A stretch of 64,000 nucleotides of DNA from Acidimicrobiales bacterium. GTDB taxonomy: Bacteria; Actinomycetota; Acidimicrobiia; Acidimicrobiales; VFJN01. This document shows, one piece after another, positions 1 through 7,748 of the stretch. The stretch covers positions 48,531 through 112,530 of the forward strand of contig DATHJB010000216.1 of the NCBI GenBank assembly GCA_035316325.1, read 5' to 3'. Each line of letters starts with the position of its first letter. Within the stretch, counting starts at the first letter, position 1. A model generated the notes under the pieces. It saw only the letters and a list, made by a program, of their open reading frames with translations. It was not told the DNA's origin and ran no database searches. The position numbers and the translations under genes are program-made.

Positions 1-781
1 CGGTGGGCAGGTCCCACGCCGACGCGTCCGGCGGGTACTCCCACGAGGCGGGCGTGTTGGCCACCCCGGCCCCGGCGAGCAGGGGGACGAGCCGGCCGTC
101 GTCGAACAGCGCCACCGGCGGCGGTGCGCTACCGGCAGCGCTGCGGGGCTCGAAGCTGAAGCGCAGCGAGCACCAGGAGCGGTCGCGCCCGCCCCGCAGG
201 TCGCGGTACACACCGCTGACGGGTACCGGAGTCGCCACGTCGCCCACCACCACGTCGACGCGGTCGCCGGCGTCGACGCCCAGGCGCTCGGCCACGGTGT
301 CGGTGAGCCACACGCCGCCGTCGCTTTCCTCTGCCTCCCGGAGGACGTCGATGTGGTCCCGGAACCCGGTCCGCTCGATCAGCTGCACCTGCTCGTCGGC
401 GCCCTCGAACGCCACCTGGCCCAGGTCGCCGATCACGGTGACGACCGCCGGGTCGACGCCCTCGATCGGGCCGACCGCGGCGTCGAGCGCCTGCGTGCCC
501 TCGTCGACCTGCGGGCCGAACGCCCCGGAGGCATCGGCCACCGACACCGAGCGCTGCACCCGCAGGCCGACGTCGAACCGGCAGCCCGTCTCCACGTCGC
601 GGCTCAGCGACGCCCGCGCCGTCGACGCCGCGAACATCGGCCGCGACGCCCCCGCGACGCCCAGCACGAACGCCGCCACGGCCACGCCCAGGAACAGCGA
701 CGGGCTGCGCCACGCCCGCAACGGCGCCCGTCGCCAGGGCGGCAGCCACAGCATGCGCAACCAACGGGCCAGGGACGCCAT
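1..781 (-). CDS. Permease-like membrane protein, N-terminal fragment (runs off window start)
   Basis: An open frame on the minus strand begins with ATG at 779-781 and stays open to base 1, so only the first 260 residues are present. The protein starts with a basic stretch (MASLARWLRMLWLPPWRR) followed by one hydrophobic segment at about residues 25-48. The rest is a predominantly extracytoplasmic region without a lipobox. One N-terminal membrane helix followed by a large external domain resembles FtsX/MacB-type ABC transporter permeases. The permease core that would prove this lies outside the window, so the family call is an inference. Codon use matches its neighbours. Confidence 0.6.
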   Translation of the reverse strand, partial: MASLARWLRMLWLPPWRRAPLRAWRSPSLFLGVAVAAFVLGVAGASRPMFAASTARASLSRDVETGCRFDVGLRVQRSVSVADASGAFGPQVDEGTQALDAAVGPIEGVDPAVVTVIGDLGQVAFEGADEQVQLIERTGFRDHIDVLREAEESDGGVWLTDTVAERLGVDAGDRVDVVVGDVATPVPVSGVYRDLRGGRDRSWCSLRFSFEPRSAAGSAPPPVALFDDGRLVPLLAGAGVANTPASWEYPPDASAWDLPT

Positions 782-819
782 CGCCGCCGAACCTAGCCTC
801 CGACCTGCTCGTTCACCGA

Positions 820-1398
820 TCAGCCGGCGGCCGCGATCCGCTCCTGCAACGACCGCAGCACCTCGACCACCTCGTCCCGACGGGTGCGGGGGTCGGTGTC
901 GAAGGTGCCCTCCGCCTTCACGTGGTACTGCAGGGTGACCACCCGTTCGGCGTCGCGGTAGCCGGCCATCACCGCGGGGAAGCCCGACGTGCTGGTCTCC
1001 ACCAGCGCCTCCTCGCCCAGCCCCGGGACCGGCGCCACGTCACCCTCGATCGACAGCGCCTGGTCCAACGCCGTCCCCGGGTCGCGCAGCAGCAGTCCGA
1101 CGATGTGCGACGCCCGGGAGCGCGTCTCGTCGTCGACCACCTCGGCGGTCCACTCGCACCCGTCGCCGGCGTTGTTGGGCGTGGGCCCGGCGGTCACCGG
1201 CGCGCCGACCAGCGCCTCCACCTCGACGATCGTGACGATCGTGCACGCCCGGATCCTCGCCGCCGCCGGTTCGGCGGCGGAGCTCGGGCCGGTGGCCACC
1301 GGTTCCTCGGTCGCTCCGCCCCCGCCGTTGCCCCCGCAACTCGCCATGACCACCGTCGCCAGGACGGTCACCGCGCCTGCCATCTGCCTCGCCCGCAT
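820..1398 (-). CDS. Putative lipoprotein, DUF3558-like
   Basis: This is a small exported lipoprotein. From the ATG at 1398 the protein reads MRARQMAG, then a hydrophobic stretch ending in the lipobox VMASC, whose Cys would be lipidated. A Gly/Thr/Glu/Pro-rich linker follows, then a compact domain of about 140 residues containing the pair C-T-I and DGCEW. Two cysteines spaced this way with a central G-x-x-C-x-W are typical of the actinobacterial DUF3558 lipoproteins, but I assign that from pattern only. An in-frame ATG at 1419 would lengthen the signal peptide by seven residues; 1398 gives the more usual signal length. The molecular function is unknown. Confidence 0.65.
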   Translation of the reverse strand: MRARQMAGAVTVLATVVMASCGGNGGGGATEEPVATGPSSAAEPAAARIRACTIVTIVEVEALVGAPVTAGPTPNNAGDGCEWTAEVVDDETRSRASHIVGLLLRDPGTALDQALSIEGDVAPVPGLGEEALVETSTSGFPAVMAGYRDAERVVTLQYHVKAEGTFDTDPRTRRDEVVEVLRSLQERIAAAG

Positions 1399-1482
1399 CC
1401 ACACAGCATCCCACCGCACTCTGCGTGGCGCTTCCTCGTTGCCCCACCACGGCCCGCGGCGCGCCGTTCCCCGGTGGAGCCG

Positions 1483-1917
1483 TCAGTCCAGCAGCTCGGC
1501 GGTGGAACGGGCGAGGAAGGTGAGGACCGTGGCGACGACCGGAGCGAACATCGCGCCGAAGGGGATCCTGGTGGGGTCGCTGCCGGTGACCATGACCGGG
1601 CCGAACACGCTCACCGCGGCGGCGACCAGCCACAGGGCGGCCACGGCGACCGACAGCTGGCGGTGCAGCTGGCCGCCGGTCGGGTTGCGGCGGGCCGCGA
1701 CCCAGTAGCGGGTCATGCCGTAGGTGGCGACGGCGCCCCAGATCCAGGTGGCGAAGGCGGCGACCGGCATGTGCTGCTGCTCGCTGCCGGACACCATGTC
1801 GGGCGAGAAGATGCTGATCGCGGCCACGGCGGCCCAGATGCCGCCGAGTGCGATCAGCATGCTGTCGGCCTCGTCCTTGCGGGTGGTCTGGGCAGGTGGG
1901 AAGGGCTGTGCGGACAT
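1483..1917 (-). CDS. Small four-helix membrane protein of unknown function
   Basis: A 144-residue protein with an N-terminal soluble tail (MSAQPFPPAQTTRKDEAD) and four hydrophobic segments, at roughly residues 19-38, 52-70, 87-107 and 118-136. Two of them carry related motifs (FSPDMVSGSE and FGPVMVTGSD), so the protein looks like an internal duplication of a two-helix unit. No catalytic residues are obvious. It is flanked by a Gfo/Idh oxidoreductase upstream and a lipoprotein downstream on the same strand. I do not recognise the family. Confidence 0.6.
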   Translation of the reverse strand: MSAQPFPPAQTTRKDEADSMLIALGGIWAAVAAISIFSPDMVSGSEQQHMPVAAFATWIWGAVATYGMTRYWVAARRNPTGGQLHRQLSVAVAALWLVAAAVSVFGPVMVTGSDPTRIPFGAMFAPVVATVLTFLARSTAELLD

Positions 1918-1952
1918 GTGTCCGACGGTAAGCCCGACGCCGCCCGCCGTCG

Positions 1953-3014
1953 TCACCCCGGGGGCTGAACGCGCGCGTCCCCCCGGGGGTGGACGTGCTC
2001 GGCATCGCGGACCAGTTCGCCGTCGGCCGCCGCGGAGCGGTAGATGCTGTCGACCAGCCGGTGGGCGGGCAGCGCGGCGGCGAAGTCGGGGTGGGCGGGG
2101 CGGTGGGCGGCGACGGCGGCGAGGAAGGCGCGGGCCGGGTTGGCGTCGTGGTCGTCCCGGCCGGCCAGCTCGGCGATCAGCTCTGCCCCTTCGACGCGCT
2201 GCTCGGGCTCGCCGGTGAACCGCCAGCGCACCGGGCCCACGGCGTCGCCCTCGACCACCACGTGCAGGCGCTCGCAGAACACCTCGACGTGGCGCATGCT
2301 GGGCCGCTCCAGGATGTCGTGCCACACCGACACGAGCGTGGCGGTGGCGCCGGAGGCGAAGTCGAGCCGGACGTTGGCCACGTCGTCGATGCCGGGGTGG
2401 CCGTGGTAGCTCTGCGTGGTGGCCGACACCGACGCCACCGGGCCCAGCCACCAGCGCAGGATGTCGACGTCGTGGATCGAGTGCTCCAGCAGGGCGCCGT
2501 GGCCGCAGCGCTGGGGGTCGACGCGCCAGGTCGACTCGTAGAGGCCTTGGATCGGGATGAACTGGTCGTCGCGGAAGACCACGGCGAGGGGACGGCCGGC
2601 CCGTTCGTCGGCCAGCAGGTGGCGGACGAGGCGGAAGGGCGCCATGTACCGCAGCACTAGGCCGACCTGGTTGACGACCTCGGCCTCGGTGACCGTCGCG
2701 ACCATCCGGTCGACCACGTCGCCGTCGACGCCCAGGGGCTTCTCGCAGAAGACGGCCTTGCCGGCGGCGGCGGCCTTGGCGACGAGGCGGGGGTGCTCCG
2801 AGGTCCAGGCGGTGACGTAGACGGCGTCGACCAGGTCGGGCAGCTCGTCCTCGGTGACCGGCGTGGCCCCGGTGGCGGCGGCGAAGGCGGCAGCGCGCTC
2901 GGGGTCGGGGTCGTGGACGGCGACGATCCGGTGGTCGACGCCGGCGTCACGCAGGTACCCGCGGTGGAACCGGGTGATGAACCCCGCACCGTAGAAGCCC
3001 ACCCCCAGTGACAT
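1953..3014 (-). CDS. Gfo/Idh/MocA family NAD(P)-dependent oxidoreductase
   Basis: A 353-residue predicted dehydrogenase acting on a sugar, inositol or related polyol with NAD(P). The N-terminal Rossmann fold begins at once with G-F-Y-G-A-G-F-I (residues 5-12). The signature EKP follows A-G-K-A-V-F-C at about residue 91, supplying the conserved Lys of the family. A C-terminal alpha/beta domain includes the G-A-L-L-E-H-S-I-H-D-V-D segment, whose His/Asp are typical active-site residues. Length is normal for the family. No sugar transporter or kinase is adjacent, so the substrate cannot be inferred. The start codon sits inside a strong hairpin at 2998-3040. Confidence 0.85.
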   Translation of the reverse strand: MSLGVGFYGAGFITRFHRGYLRDAGVDHRIVAVHDPDPERAAAFAAATGATPVTEDELPDLVDAVYVTAWTSEHPRLVAKAAAAGKAVFCEKPLGVDGDVVDRMVATVTEAEVVNQVGLVLRYMAPFRLVRHLLADERAGRPLAVVFRDDQFIPIQGLYESTWRVDPQRCGHGALLEHSIHDVDILRWWLGPVASVSATTQSYHGHPGIDDVANVRLDFASGATATLVSVWHDILERPSMRHVEVFCERLHVVVEGDAVGPVRWRFTGEPEQRVEGAELIAELAGRDDHDANPARAFLAAVAAHRPAHPDFAAALPAHRLVDSIYRSAAADGELVRDAEHVHPRGDARVQPPG

Positions 3015-3040
3015 CGTCGGATGATGTCACCGGGGGTGGG
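2998..3040. terminator. Hairpin spanning the oxidoreductase start codon
   Basis: Bases 2998-3015 and 3023-3040 are complementary over 18 positions with one mismatch, leaving a 7-nt loop. The hairpin lies between the stop of the upstream secreted-protein gene (3067) and the oxidoreductase start (3014) and includes that ATG. It could terminate the upstream transcript or hide the start codon in the downstream mRNA. There is no U-run, as is usual at this GC content. Confidence 0.5.
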
Positions 3041-3066
3041 CTGCCGCAACGGCTGGCCCGGGTGGG

Positions 3067-3726
3067 TCAGTCGTCGGAGCCGTGGCCCGAGCTGTCGTCG
3101 CCACCGTGGTCGTCGGAGCCGGAGCCCGAGCCCGAGTTGTCGTCGCCACCGTGGTCGTCGAGCCGGTCGTGGTCGACGACGCCGTCCTCGACGCGGACGT
3201 CGGTGCCGTCGGCGTCGTCACGGAGCCGCACCCGCTCACGGGCCTGGCCGCCCTCGAGCTCGACGTTCACCTGCACCCGCTGGGAGCCGGAGCGGAAGTC
3301 GAGCTCGATCTCCCGGCCCGAAGACTGCTCCACCTCGACGCTCCAACCTGCGGCCGGCATGGCGCTGGCCAGGTGCAACGTGGCGCCGTCGACGGTGTAG
3401 GCCACCGTGCCGCCCGCCGTCGGGATCGTGTGGGAGCCCGAGGAGGCCGGAGCCGGTGCCGGGGCGGGGGAGGGAGCGGTGGACGGAGTCGTGGTCGGGG
3501 CGGTCGGGGTCGTGACGCCGGTGCAGCGGGGGTCGCCCGCGTGCTCGGCCTCGTCGCACGGGCCGCTGATGTCGCCGGGCCCGTCGTCCGACGAGGCGGG
3601 CTGGAAGCTGGTGGCCGGCGGGTCGTCGGCGCCGGAGCCGGTGGTGGTCAGCGCCACGGCGCCGGCGGTGCCGAGCAGACCGGCAGCCACCAGTCCGAGG
3701 CGTGCGGTCGTGAGGGGGAGTTTCAT
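3067..3726 (-). CDS. Secreted protein with acidic Asp/Gly/Ser-rich tail
   Basis: A 219-residue exported protein. A signal peptide is visible (MKLPLTTARLG, then a hydrophobic core to about residue 28). After it comes an acidic segment, a Thr/Pro/Ala-rich linker (about residues 70-96), and a beta-rich core of about 75 residues containing TVAYTVDGATLHL and GWSVEVEQSSG. The tail is low-complexity, dominated by Asp, Gly, Ser and His. The core resembles the domain of the next gene upstream (3811-4278), which also ends in charged residues. A putative tandem response-regulator box lies about 70 bp upstream of the start. Function unknown; the acidic tail could bind cations, which is conjecture. Confidence 0.6.
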   Translation of the reverse strand: MKLPLTTARLGLVAAGLLGTAGAVALTTTGSGADDPPATSFQPASSDDGPGDISGPCDEAEHAGDPRCTGVTTPTAPTTTPSTAPSPAPAPAPASSGSHTIPTAGGTVAYTVDGATLHLASAMPAAGWSVEVEQSSGREIELDFRSGSQRVQVNVELEGGQARERVRLRDDADGTDVRVEDGVVDHDRLDDHGGDDNSGSGSGSDDHGGDDSSGHGSDD

Positions 3727-3797
3727 CGCGTGTCCTTCCGTCGAGTTGCGATGGCTCCACTGTCCGACGGGGCCCGCTAACGGGTCCTCTATCGACG

Positions 3798-3814
3798 GTT
3801 AAGGGTTGGTTCAG
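3798..3814. promoter_or_regulatory. Putative response-regulator box (11-bp tandem)
   Basis: GTTAAG at 3798-3803 is followed 11 bp later by GTTCAG at 3809-3814, upstream of the secreted protein starting at 3726. The 9-mer GGTTAAGGG (3797-3805) recurs exactly at 4334-4342 in front of the two-component operon. Tandem hexamers one helical turn apart are typical OmpR-family targets. Confidence 0.4.
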
Positions 3815-4278
3815 CGGGGATCTTCACGCTGCTCGTCCTGAGGACCGCCGTCCCACCAGCCCGTCACGCGGCTGCGGTGCGTCTCGCTCTCGAACTCCAC
3901 CCGGTAGCCGTTGCCGTCCTCGGGCTCGGTCTTCACGCTGAAGCCGGGGTTCGGCCTCGACCACTCCACGGTGACGGCCGTGGGCGTGAACCGCAGCGCG
4001 GCGCGACCCCCGACCAGGTCGTAGGGCACGATCACCGCCTCGTCGTCGGGGGTGGTCGTCGATGGCGTCGAAGCGCTGGTGGTGGGCGACGTCGGGGGAG
4101 CGGTGGCGGTCGTCGGGGACGTCCCGTCGAGCCTGTCGCTCACGTCGCTGGCAGCCAGGGCCGAGGGCCGGTCGTCGGTCACCTGGTTGGTCACCAGGCC
4201 GACGCCCTGCCACGCCGCCGTCGTGGCCACGGCAGCCGCGGCCAGCCAGGCGGCCGTGAAGGTGAGCGATCGCCGCAC
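3811..4278 (-). CDS. Membrane-anchored or secreted small protein
   Basis: A 155-residue protein. An N-terminal hydrophobic segment (residues 5-30) acts as signal or anchor. A Ser/Thr/Pro linker follows at about residues 54-76, then a beta-rich domain of about 60 residues containing AALRFTPTAVTVEW and GYRVEFESETHRSRV. The organisation parallels the next gene downstream (3067-3726): signal, Thr/Pro linker, small beta domain, charged end. The gene is transcribed divergently from the response regulator at 4382 and probably belongs to its regulon. No known function. Confidence 0.6.
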   Translation of the reverse strand: MRRSLTFTAAWLAAAAVATTAAWQGVGLVTNQVTDDRPSALAASDVSDRLDGTSPTTATAPPTSPTTSASTPSTTTPDDEAVIVPYDLVGGRAALRFTPTAVTVEWSRPNPGFSVKTEPEDGNGYRVEFESETHRSRVTGWWDGGPQDEQREDPR

Positions 4279-4323
4279 GCCAGCATCATGCCGGGCCGAC
4301 CTCTAGACGACGGCCAAACGACC

Positions 4324-4340
4324 CCTAAGCCTGGGTTAAG
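4324..4340. promoter_or_regulatory. Putative autoregulatory response-regulator box
   Basis: CCTAAG (4324-4329) and GTTAAG (4335-4340) are spaced 11 bp apart in the divergent intergenic region between the secreted-protein gene (start 4278) and the response regulator (start 4382). It shares GGTTAAGGG with the site at 3797-3805. Confidence 0.4.
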
Positions 4341-4381
4341 GGCCGTCGGGCCCGGGTCGCTTGGCCATAGCGTGCCGGGTC

Positions 4382-5089
4382 ATGGCGTCGGTGCTCGTGA
4401 TCGAGGACGACCAGCGCATCCGGGAGGTGCTGGCGCGGGGGCTGACCGCCGCGGGCCACGTGGTGCGCGCCGAGGCGAGCGGCGGGGCGGCCCTGGCGGC
4501 GGTGGTCGACTGGCAGCCCGACGTCGTCGTGCTCGACCTGGGCCTGCCCGACCTCGACGGCAGCGACGTCCTGCGGATGCTGCGCGGCGTCTCGCGGGTG
4601 CCGGTGATCGTCGCCACGGCCCGGGACGACGAGGCCCAGATCGTCGAGCTGCTCGACGCCGGTGCCGACGACTACGTGGTCAAGCCCTACGCGGCCGCGC
4701 AGATCGAGGCCCGGATCCGGGCGGTGCTGCGGCGCGGTGCGGCCGACGGTGACGACGCGGCCGCGGCCGAGCTGCGGCGGGGCGACCTGGTGGTCGACAC
4801 GGCGCGGCGGGCGGCCCGCCTGGCCGGCGCCGACCTCGACCTCACCCGCCTCGAGTTCGACCTGCTGGCGTGCCTGGCCCGTCGCAGCCCCGAGGTGGTG
4901 ACCCGGCGGGAGCTGCTGGCCGAGGTGTGGCACCAGCCCTACGGCGGCAGCGACAAGACCGTCGACGTCCACCTGTCGTGGCTGCGGCGCAAGCTGGGCG
5001 AGACCGCAGCCGAGCCCCGCTACCTGCACACCGTCCGGGGCGTGGGCATAAAGCTCGAACCGCCCCAACCACACCCGGGTCCGTCGTGA
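4382..5089 (+). CDS. OmpR/PhoB-family response regulator
   Basis: A 235-residue two-component response regulator. The receiver domain (residues 1-115) carries the acidic pair in IEDD (9-10), the phosphoacceptor Asp52 in VVVLDLGLPD, the Thr/Ala switch segment VIVATARDD, and Lys101 in VVKPY. The C-terminal winged helix (about 140-230) ends with the standard KTVDVHLSWLRRKLGE and LHTVRGVGIKLE motifs. The ATG at 4382 was chosen over an upstream TTG (4361) because the family begins directly with the receiver strand. Its stop overlaps the GTG of the histidine kinase (GTGA), so the two are translationally coupled. Confidence 0.92.
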   Translation: MASVLVIEDDQRIREVLARGLTAAGHVVRAEASGGAALAAVVDWQPDVVVLDLGLPDLDGSDVLRMLRGVSRVPVIVATARDDEAQIVELLDAGADDYVVKPYAAAQIEARIRAVLRRGAADGDDAAAAELRRGDLVVDTARRAARLAGADLDLTRLEFDLLACLARRSPEVVTRRELLAEVWHQPYGGSDKTVDVHLSWLRRKLGETAAEPRYLHTVRGVGIKLEPPQPHPGPS

Positions 5090-6405
5090 GACGGCGGCTG
5101 CTGGGCATCACGGTGGCGGCCACGGCCCTGGTGGTGGTGGCGTTCGTGGTGCCGCTGGCGGGGCTGGTGCGGTCGGTGGCGCGGGACCGGGCGGTCAGCG
5201 GCGCCGAGCGCGACATGGCCGCGATGGCCCCGGCCCTCGCCACCACGGACGACACGTCGCGGCTGTTCAGCGCCGTCGCCGGCACCGCGACGGGACAGGA
5301 CGGTCGGCTCACCTTGTGGCTGCCCGACGGCTCCCGGGTGGGCGACGAGTCGCCGGCCGACACCGACGCCCTGGCCCTCGCCCAGCGCGAGGCGTTCAGC
5401 CAACACGACGGTGACGGGCTCGTGCTCTACACCCCGGTGGTGACGGAGGCCGGCAACACGTCGGTGGTCCGGGCGCGGCTGCCGTCGTCGCTGCTGGAGC
5501 GGGGTGTGGCCCGGTCGTGGGCGGCGCTGGCGGGCGTCGGACTGGCGCTCGTGGCGGCGGCCGGCCTGATCGCCGATCGGCTGGGTCGCTCGCTGACCCG
5601 GGAGGCGACCGCCCTGGCGGGCACCGCCCGCACGCTGGCGGCGGGCGACCCGGAGGCGCGCGTCGTCCCGGGTCGCACGCCGGAGCTGGCCGACGCCGCC
5701 CGGGCGTTGAACCTGCTGGCCGACCGGATCGACGAGCTGCGGTCGGCCGAGCGCGCCCGGGTGGCCGACCTCTCGCACCGCCTGCGCACGCCGCTGACCG
5801 CCCTGCGCCTCGATGCCGAGGCGGCCGGCGACGCCGACCTGGTCGCCGACGTCGACCGGATGGAAGCGTCGGTCACCGAGCTGATCCGGGCCGCCCAGCG
5901 CCCGCTGCACGAGGGGGCGGTGCGGTCGCGGGCCGACCTGACCGCGGTCGTGCGGGAGCGGGCCGCGTTCTGGGGGGCGCTGGCCGACGACGACGGCCGC
6001 CCGTGGACGCTCGACGTCGACGCCGAGGTCGCCGCGGCGGGCCCGGTGGAGGTCGAGGCGGGGGTCGACGAGCTGGGCGCGGCCCTCGACGCCCTGCTCG
6101 ACAACGTCTTCAACCACACGCCCGAGGGCACGTCGTACGCCGTGTCGCTGGCGCTGGTGGAGGGCGGCGGCATGGCGCAGGTCCGGGTCGACGACGCCGG
6201 CCCCGGCATCGCCGACGCGGCCGCGGTCCTCGCCCGCGGCGAGACGAGAGGTCGGGCCCATTCGACCGGCCTCGGCCTCGACATCGCCCACCAGACCGCC
6301 GAGTCGGCGGGTGGCGACCTGACGCTCACCCCGTCGCCCCGGGGCGGGACCTGCGCCACCCTCACGCTCCCCGTCGTCGGGGTCGGAGCTACGCGCTCGG
6401 CGTGA
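5086..6405 (+). CDS. Sensor histidine kinase, two-component partner
   Basis: A 439-residue membrane kinase. Membrane segments lie at about residues 5-29 and 144-164, enclosing a small periplasmic sensor domain of about 115 residues. A HAMP-like linker follows, then the dimerisation helix with the phosphoacceptor His231 (ADLSHRLRTPLTAL). The ATPase domain carries the N box DNVFNHTPEG, G1 DDAGPGIAD and G2 STGLGLDIA. The start is the GTG overlapping the regulator stop codon. The end overlaps by 17 bp the convergent Hsp20 gene. The stimulus is unknown; the nearby small secreted proteins are plausible outputs. Confidence 0.9.
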   Translation: MRRRLLGITVAATALVVVAFVVPLAGLVRSVARDRAVSGAERDMAAMAPALATTDDTSRLFSAVAGTATGQDGRLTLWLPDGSRVGDESPADTDALALAQREAFSQHDGDGLVLYTPVVTEAGNTSVVRARLPSSLLERGVARSWAALAGVGLALVAAAGLIADRLGRSLTREATALAGTARTLAAGDPEARVVPGRTPELADAARALNLLADRIDELRSAERARVADLSHRLRTPLTALRLDAEAAGDADLVADVDRMEASVTELIRAAQRPLHEGAVRSRADLTAVVRERAAFWGALADDDGRPWTLDVDAEVAAAGPVEVEAGVDELGAALDALLDNVFNHTPEGTSYAVSLALVEGGGMAQVRVDDAGPGIADAAAVLARGETRGRAHSTGLGLDIAHQTAESAGGDLTLTPSPRGGTCATLTLPVVGVGATRSA

Positions 6406-6772
6406 TCGAGAGCTTCTCGGCGGACTCGCCGCGGAGCACCCGGACGGCGAGCTGGCCGTTGGCGAGGCTGGCCTCCAGGCTGGCGCCGAAGCCGGTGGGC
6501 AGGTCCAGCTCCCGCTCGTAGCCGCCGTAGTTCCACTCGTGGATCAGGTAGTTGCGGGGCGGCGCCGAGCGGACGGAGGCGGTGATGCGCAGGCGCCCGG
6601 GCCACAGCTCGATGGTGACGTCGCTCGGCTGCACGGCCGGCAGCGGCGCCACGATCACCAGCGCCCCGTCGGTCTCGTACACGTTCACCGGTACGACCTG
6701 GGGCCGCATCAGCCGCTCGGTCGCCCGGGTCGCCTCGGTCACGCGTTCCTGCTGGGTCTGGTCGGGAGCCAT
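6389..6772 (-). CDS. Hsp20/alpha-crystallin-type small heat-shock-like protein
   Basis: A 127-residue protein with an alpha-crystallin-like domain from about residue 27 (VPVNVYETDGALVIVAPLPAV) to 118. The central P-G-R-L-R-I-T-A segment corresponds to the L-x-I-x-G/A core of small heat-shock proteins. The edge strand Y-E-R-E-L-D-L-P is the usual F-x-R-x-F-x-L-P motif in degenerate form. The family prevents aggregation of unfolded proteins in the cytoplasm. The canonical C-terminal I-x-I is only weakly present (LSIT). The gene converges on the histidine kinase with a short overlap. Confidence 0.75.
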   Translation of the reverse strand: MAPDQTQQERVTEATRATERLMRPQVVPVNVYETDGALVIVAPLPAVQPSDVTIELWPGRLRITASVRSAPPRNYLIHEWNYGGYERELDLPTGFGASLEASLANGQLAVRVLRGESAEKLSITPSA

Positions 6773-6862
6773 GGGAGTGCGGTACCCGCCGAACACCGGG
6801 CCCAGTCGGCTCCCGAATCGGCACCCGAATCGGCCACGGTTGGCGTCCGCCGGGTGACAGTG

Positions 6863-6893
6863 TTGACAATGAGCGGTCAAGGTCTGCCACACT
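6863..6893 (+). promoter_or_regulatory. Possible sigma-70 type promoter for the DUF4388 gene
   Basis: A consensus -35 TTGACA occurs at 6863-6868. The best -10-like hexamer is CACACT at 6888-6893, a weak match with 19-bp spacing. Transcription would start about 45 nt before the TTG at 6944. Confidence 0.35.
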
Positions 6894-6943
6894 GCGTGAG
6901 CTTGCGGGCGGCGAGGCGGTCGAGCTCGATCGGAGGATTTTCG

Positions 6944-7687
6944 TTGGCCCTGCAAGGGAATCTCGGCGCGTTCGCGCTGCCGGACGTGTTGCGCCTGCTG
7001 GCGACCACGCGCAAGACAGGCTGTCTGTACGTCGAGGGCGACCGTGGTCGCGGGAGCGTGTGGCTCGACGAGGGCGGCGTCGTCGCGGCGACCGCCGGTC
7101 GAGCCCTGAACGCCGTGCCCGTCGACGAGGCGGTGTTCGAGCTGCTGCGGCATCGCCGCGGCTCGTTCCGCTTCTCGCTCGACGAGGCGCCCCCGTTGGA
7201 GACCGTCCAGGCGCTCGACCTGGAGTCGACGCTGCTGCGCGCCCTGCAGCTCCTCGACGAGTGGCGTGAGCTGGAGGCGGTGGTTCCATCGCTGAGCCAC
7301 CGCGTGGAGCTGGTGCCGGAGCTGGCGGTCGGGCACGTCACCATCGACTCGGCACGGTGGGCGACGCTCGCCGCCGTCGCCGACGGGGTCTCGGTCGGCA
7401 AGCTGGCCGAGTCGCTCGGGATGGGTGAGATCGACGTGAGCCGGGCCGTGCGCGACCTGGTCGACATGGGTGTCGTGCGGGTCGGCCCCCCGGCGGGGTC
7501 GCAGCCCCAGCCCCAGCCGGCGCCGTCGCGCCTCGACAGCGGCCGGACGCCGGTCACCGCCGGGGTCGGCGTGGGTGCCGGTGCGTCCCGGGGCAACGGT
7601 GCCGATCACCACTCGCCGATCTCCGCCCAGGTCGTGACCCGCCCCCGCACGGGGCCGATTCCCGCCATCGACGACCTCGACGTCTGA
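6944..7687 (+). CDS. DUF4388 (PATAN-like) signalling protein with winged-helix C-terminus
   Basis: A 247-residue cytoplasmic protein. The N-terminal DUF4388 domain (about residues 1-90) opens with ALQGNLGAFALPDVLRLLATTRKTG and continues with GRGSVWLDEGGVVAA. These domains occur in bacterial signalling and gliding systems and are thought to mediate protein-protein contacts. Residues 115-180 form a helix-turn-helix-like region (TLAAVADGVSVGKLAESLGMGEIDVSRAVRDL). A Pro/Gln-rich linker and short tail end the protein. The TTG at 6944 was chosen because GGAGG lies at 6932-6936, a 7-nt spacing, directly ahead of the conserved domain start. Confidence 0.72.
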   Translation: MALQGNLGAFALPDVLRLLATTRKTGCLYVEGDRGRGSVWLDEGGVVAATAGRALNAVPVDEAVFELLRHRRGSFRFSLDEAPPLETVQALDLESTLLRALQLLDEWRELEAVVPSLSHRVELVPELAVGHVTIDSARWATLAAVADGVSVGKLAESLGMGEIDVSRAVRDLVDMGVVRVGPPAGSQPQPQPAPSRLDSGRTPVTAGVGVGAGASRGNGADHHSPISAQVVTRPRTGPIPAIDDLDV

Positions 7688-7701
7688 GATCTGACGCCCG
7701 A

Positions 7702-7748
7702 CGCCTGACGTCTGGCGGAGGGGGCCGCGAGCTGCCCTTCGTCAGGCG
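7702..7748. terminator. Inverted repeat between convergent genes
   Basis: CGCCTGACG (7702-7710) pairs perfectly with CGTCAGGCG (7740-7748) between the ends of the DUF4388 gene (7687) and the convergent pirin gene (7742). The 29-nt loop is long, so terminator function is only possible. Confidence 0.35.
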
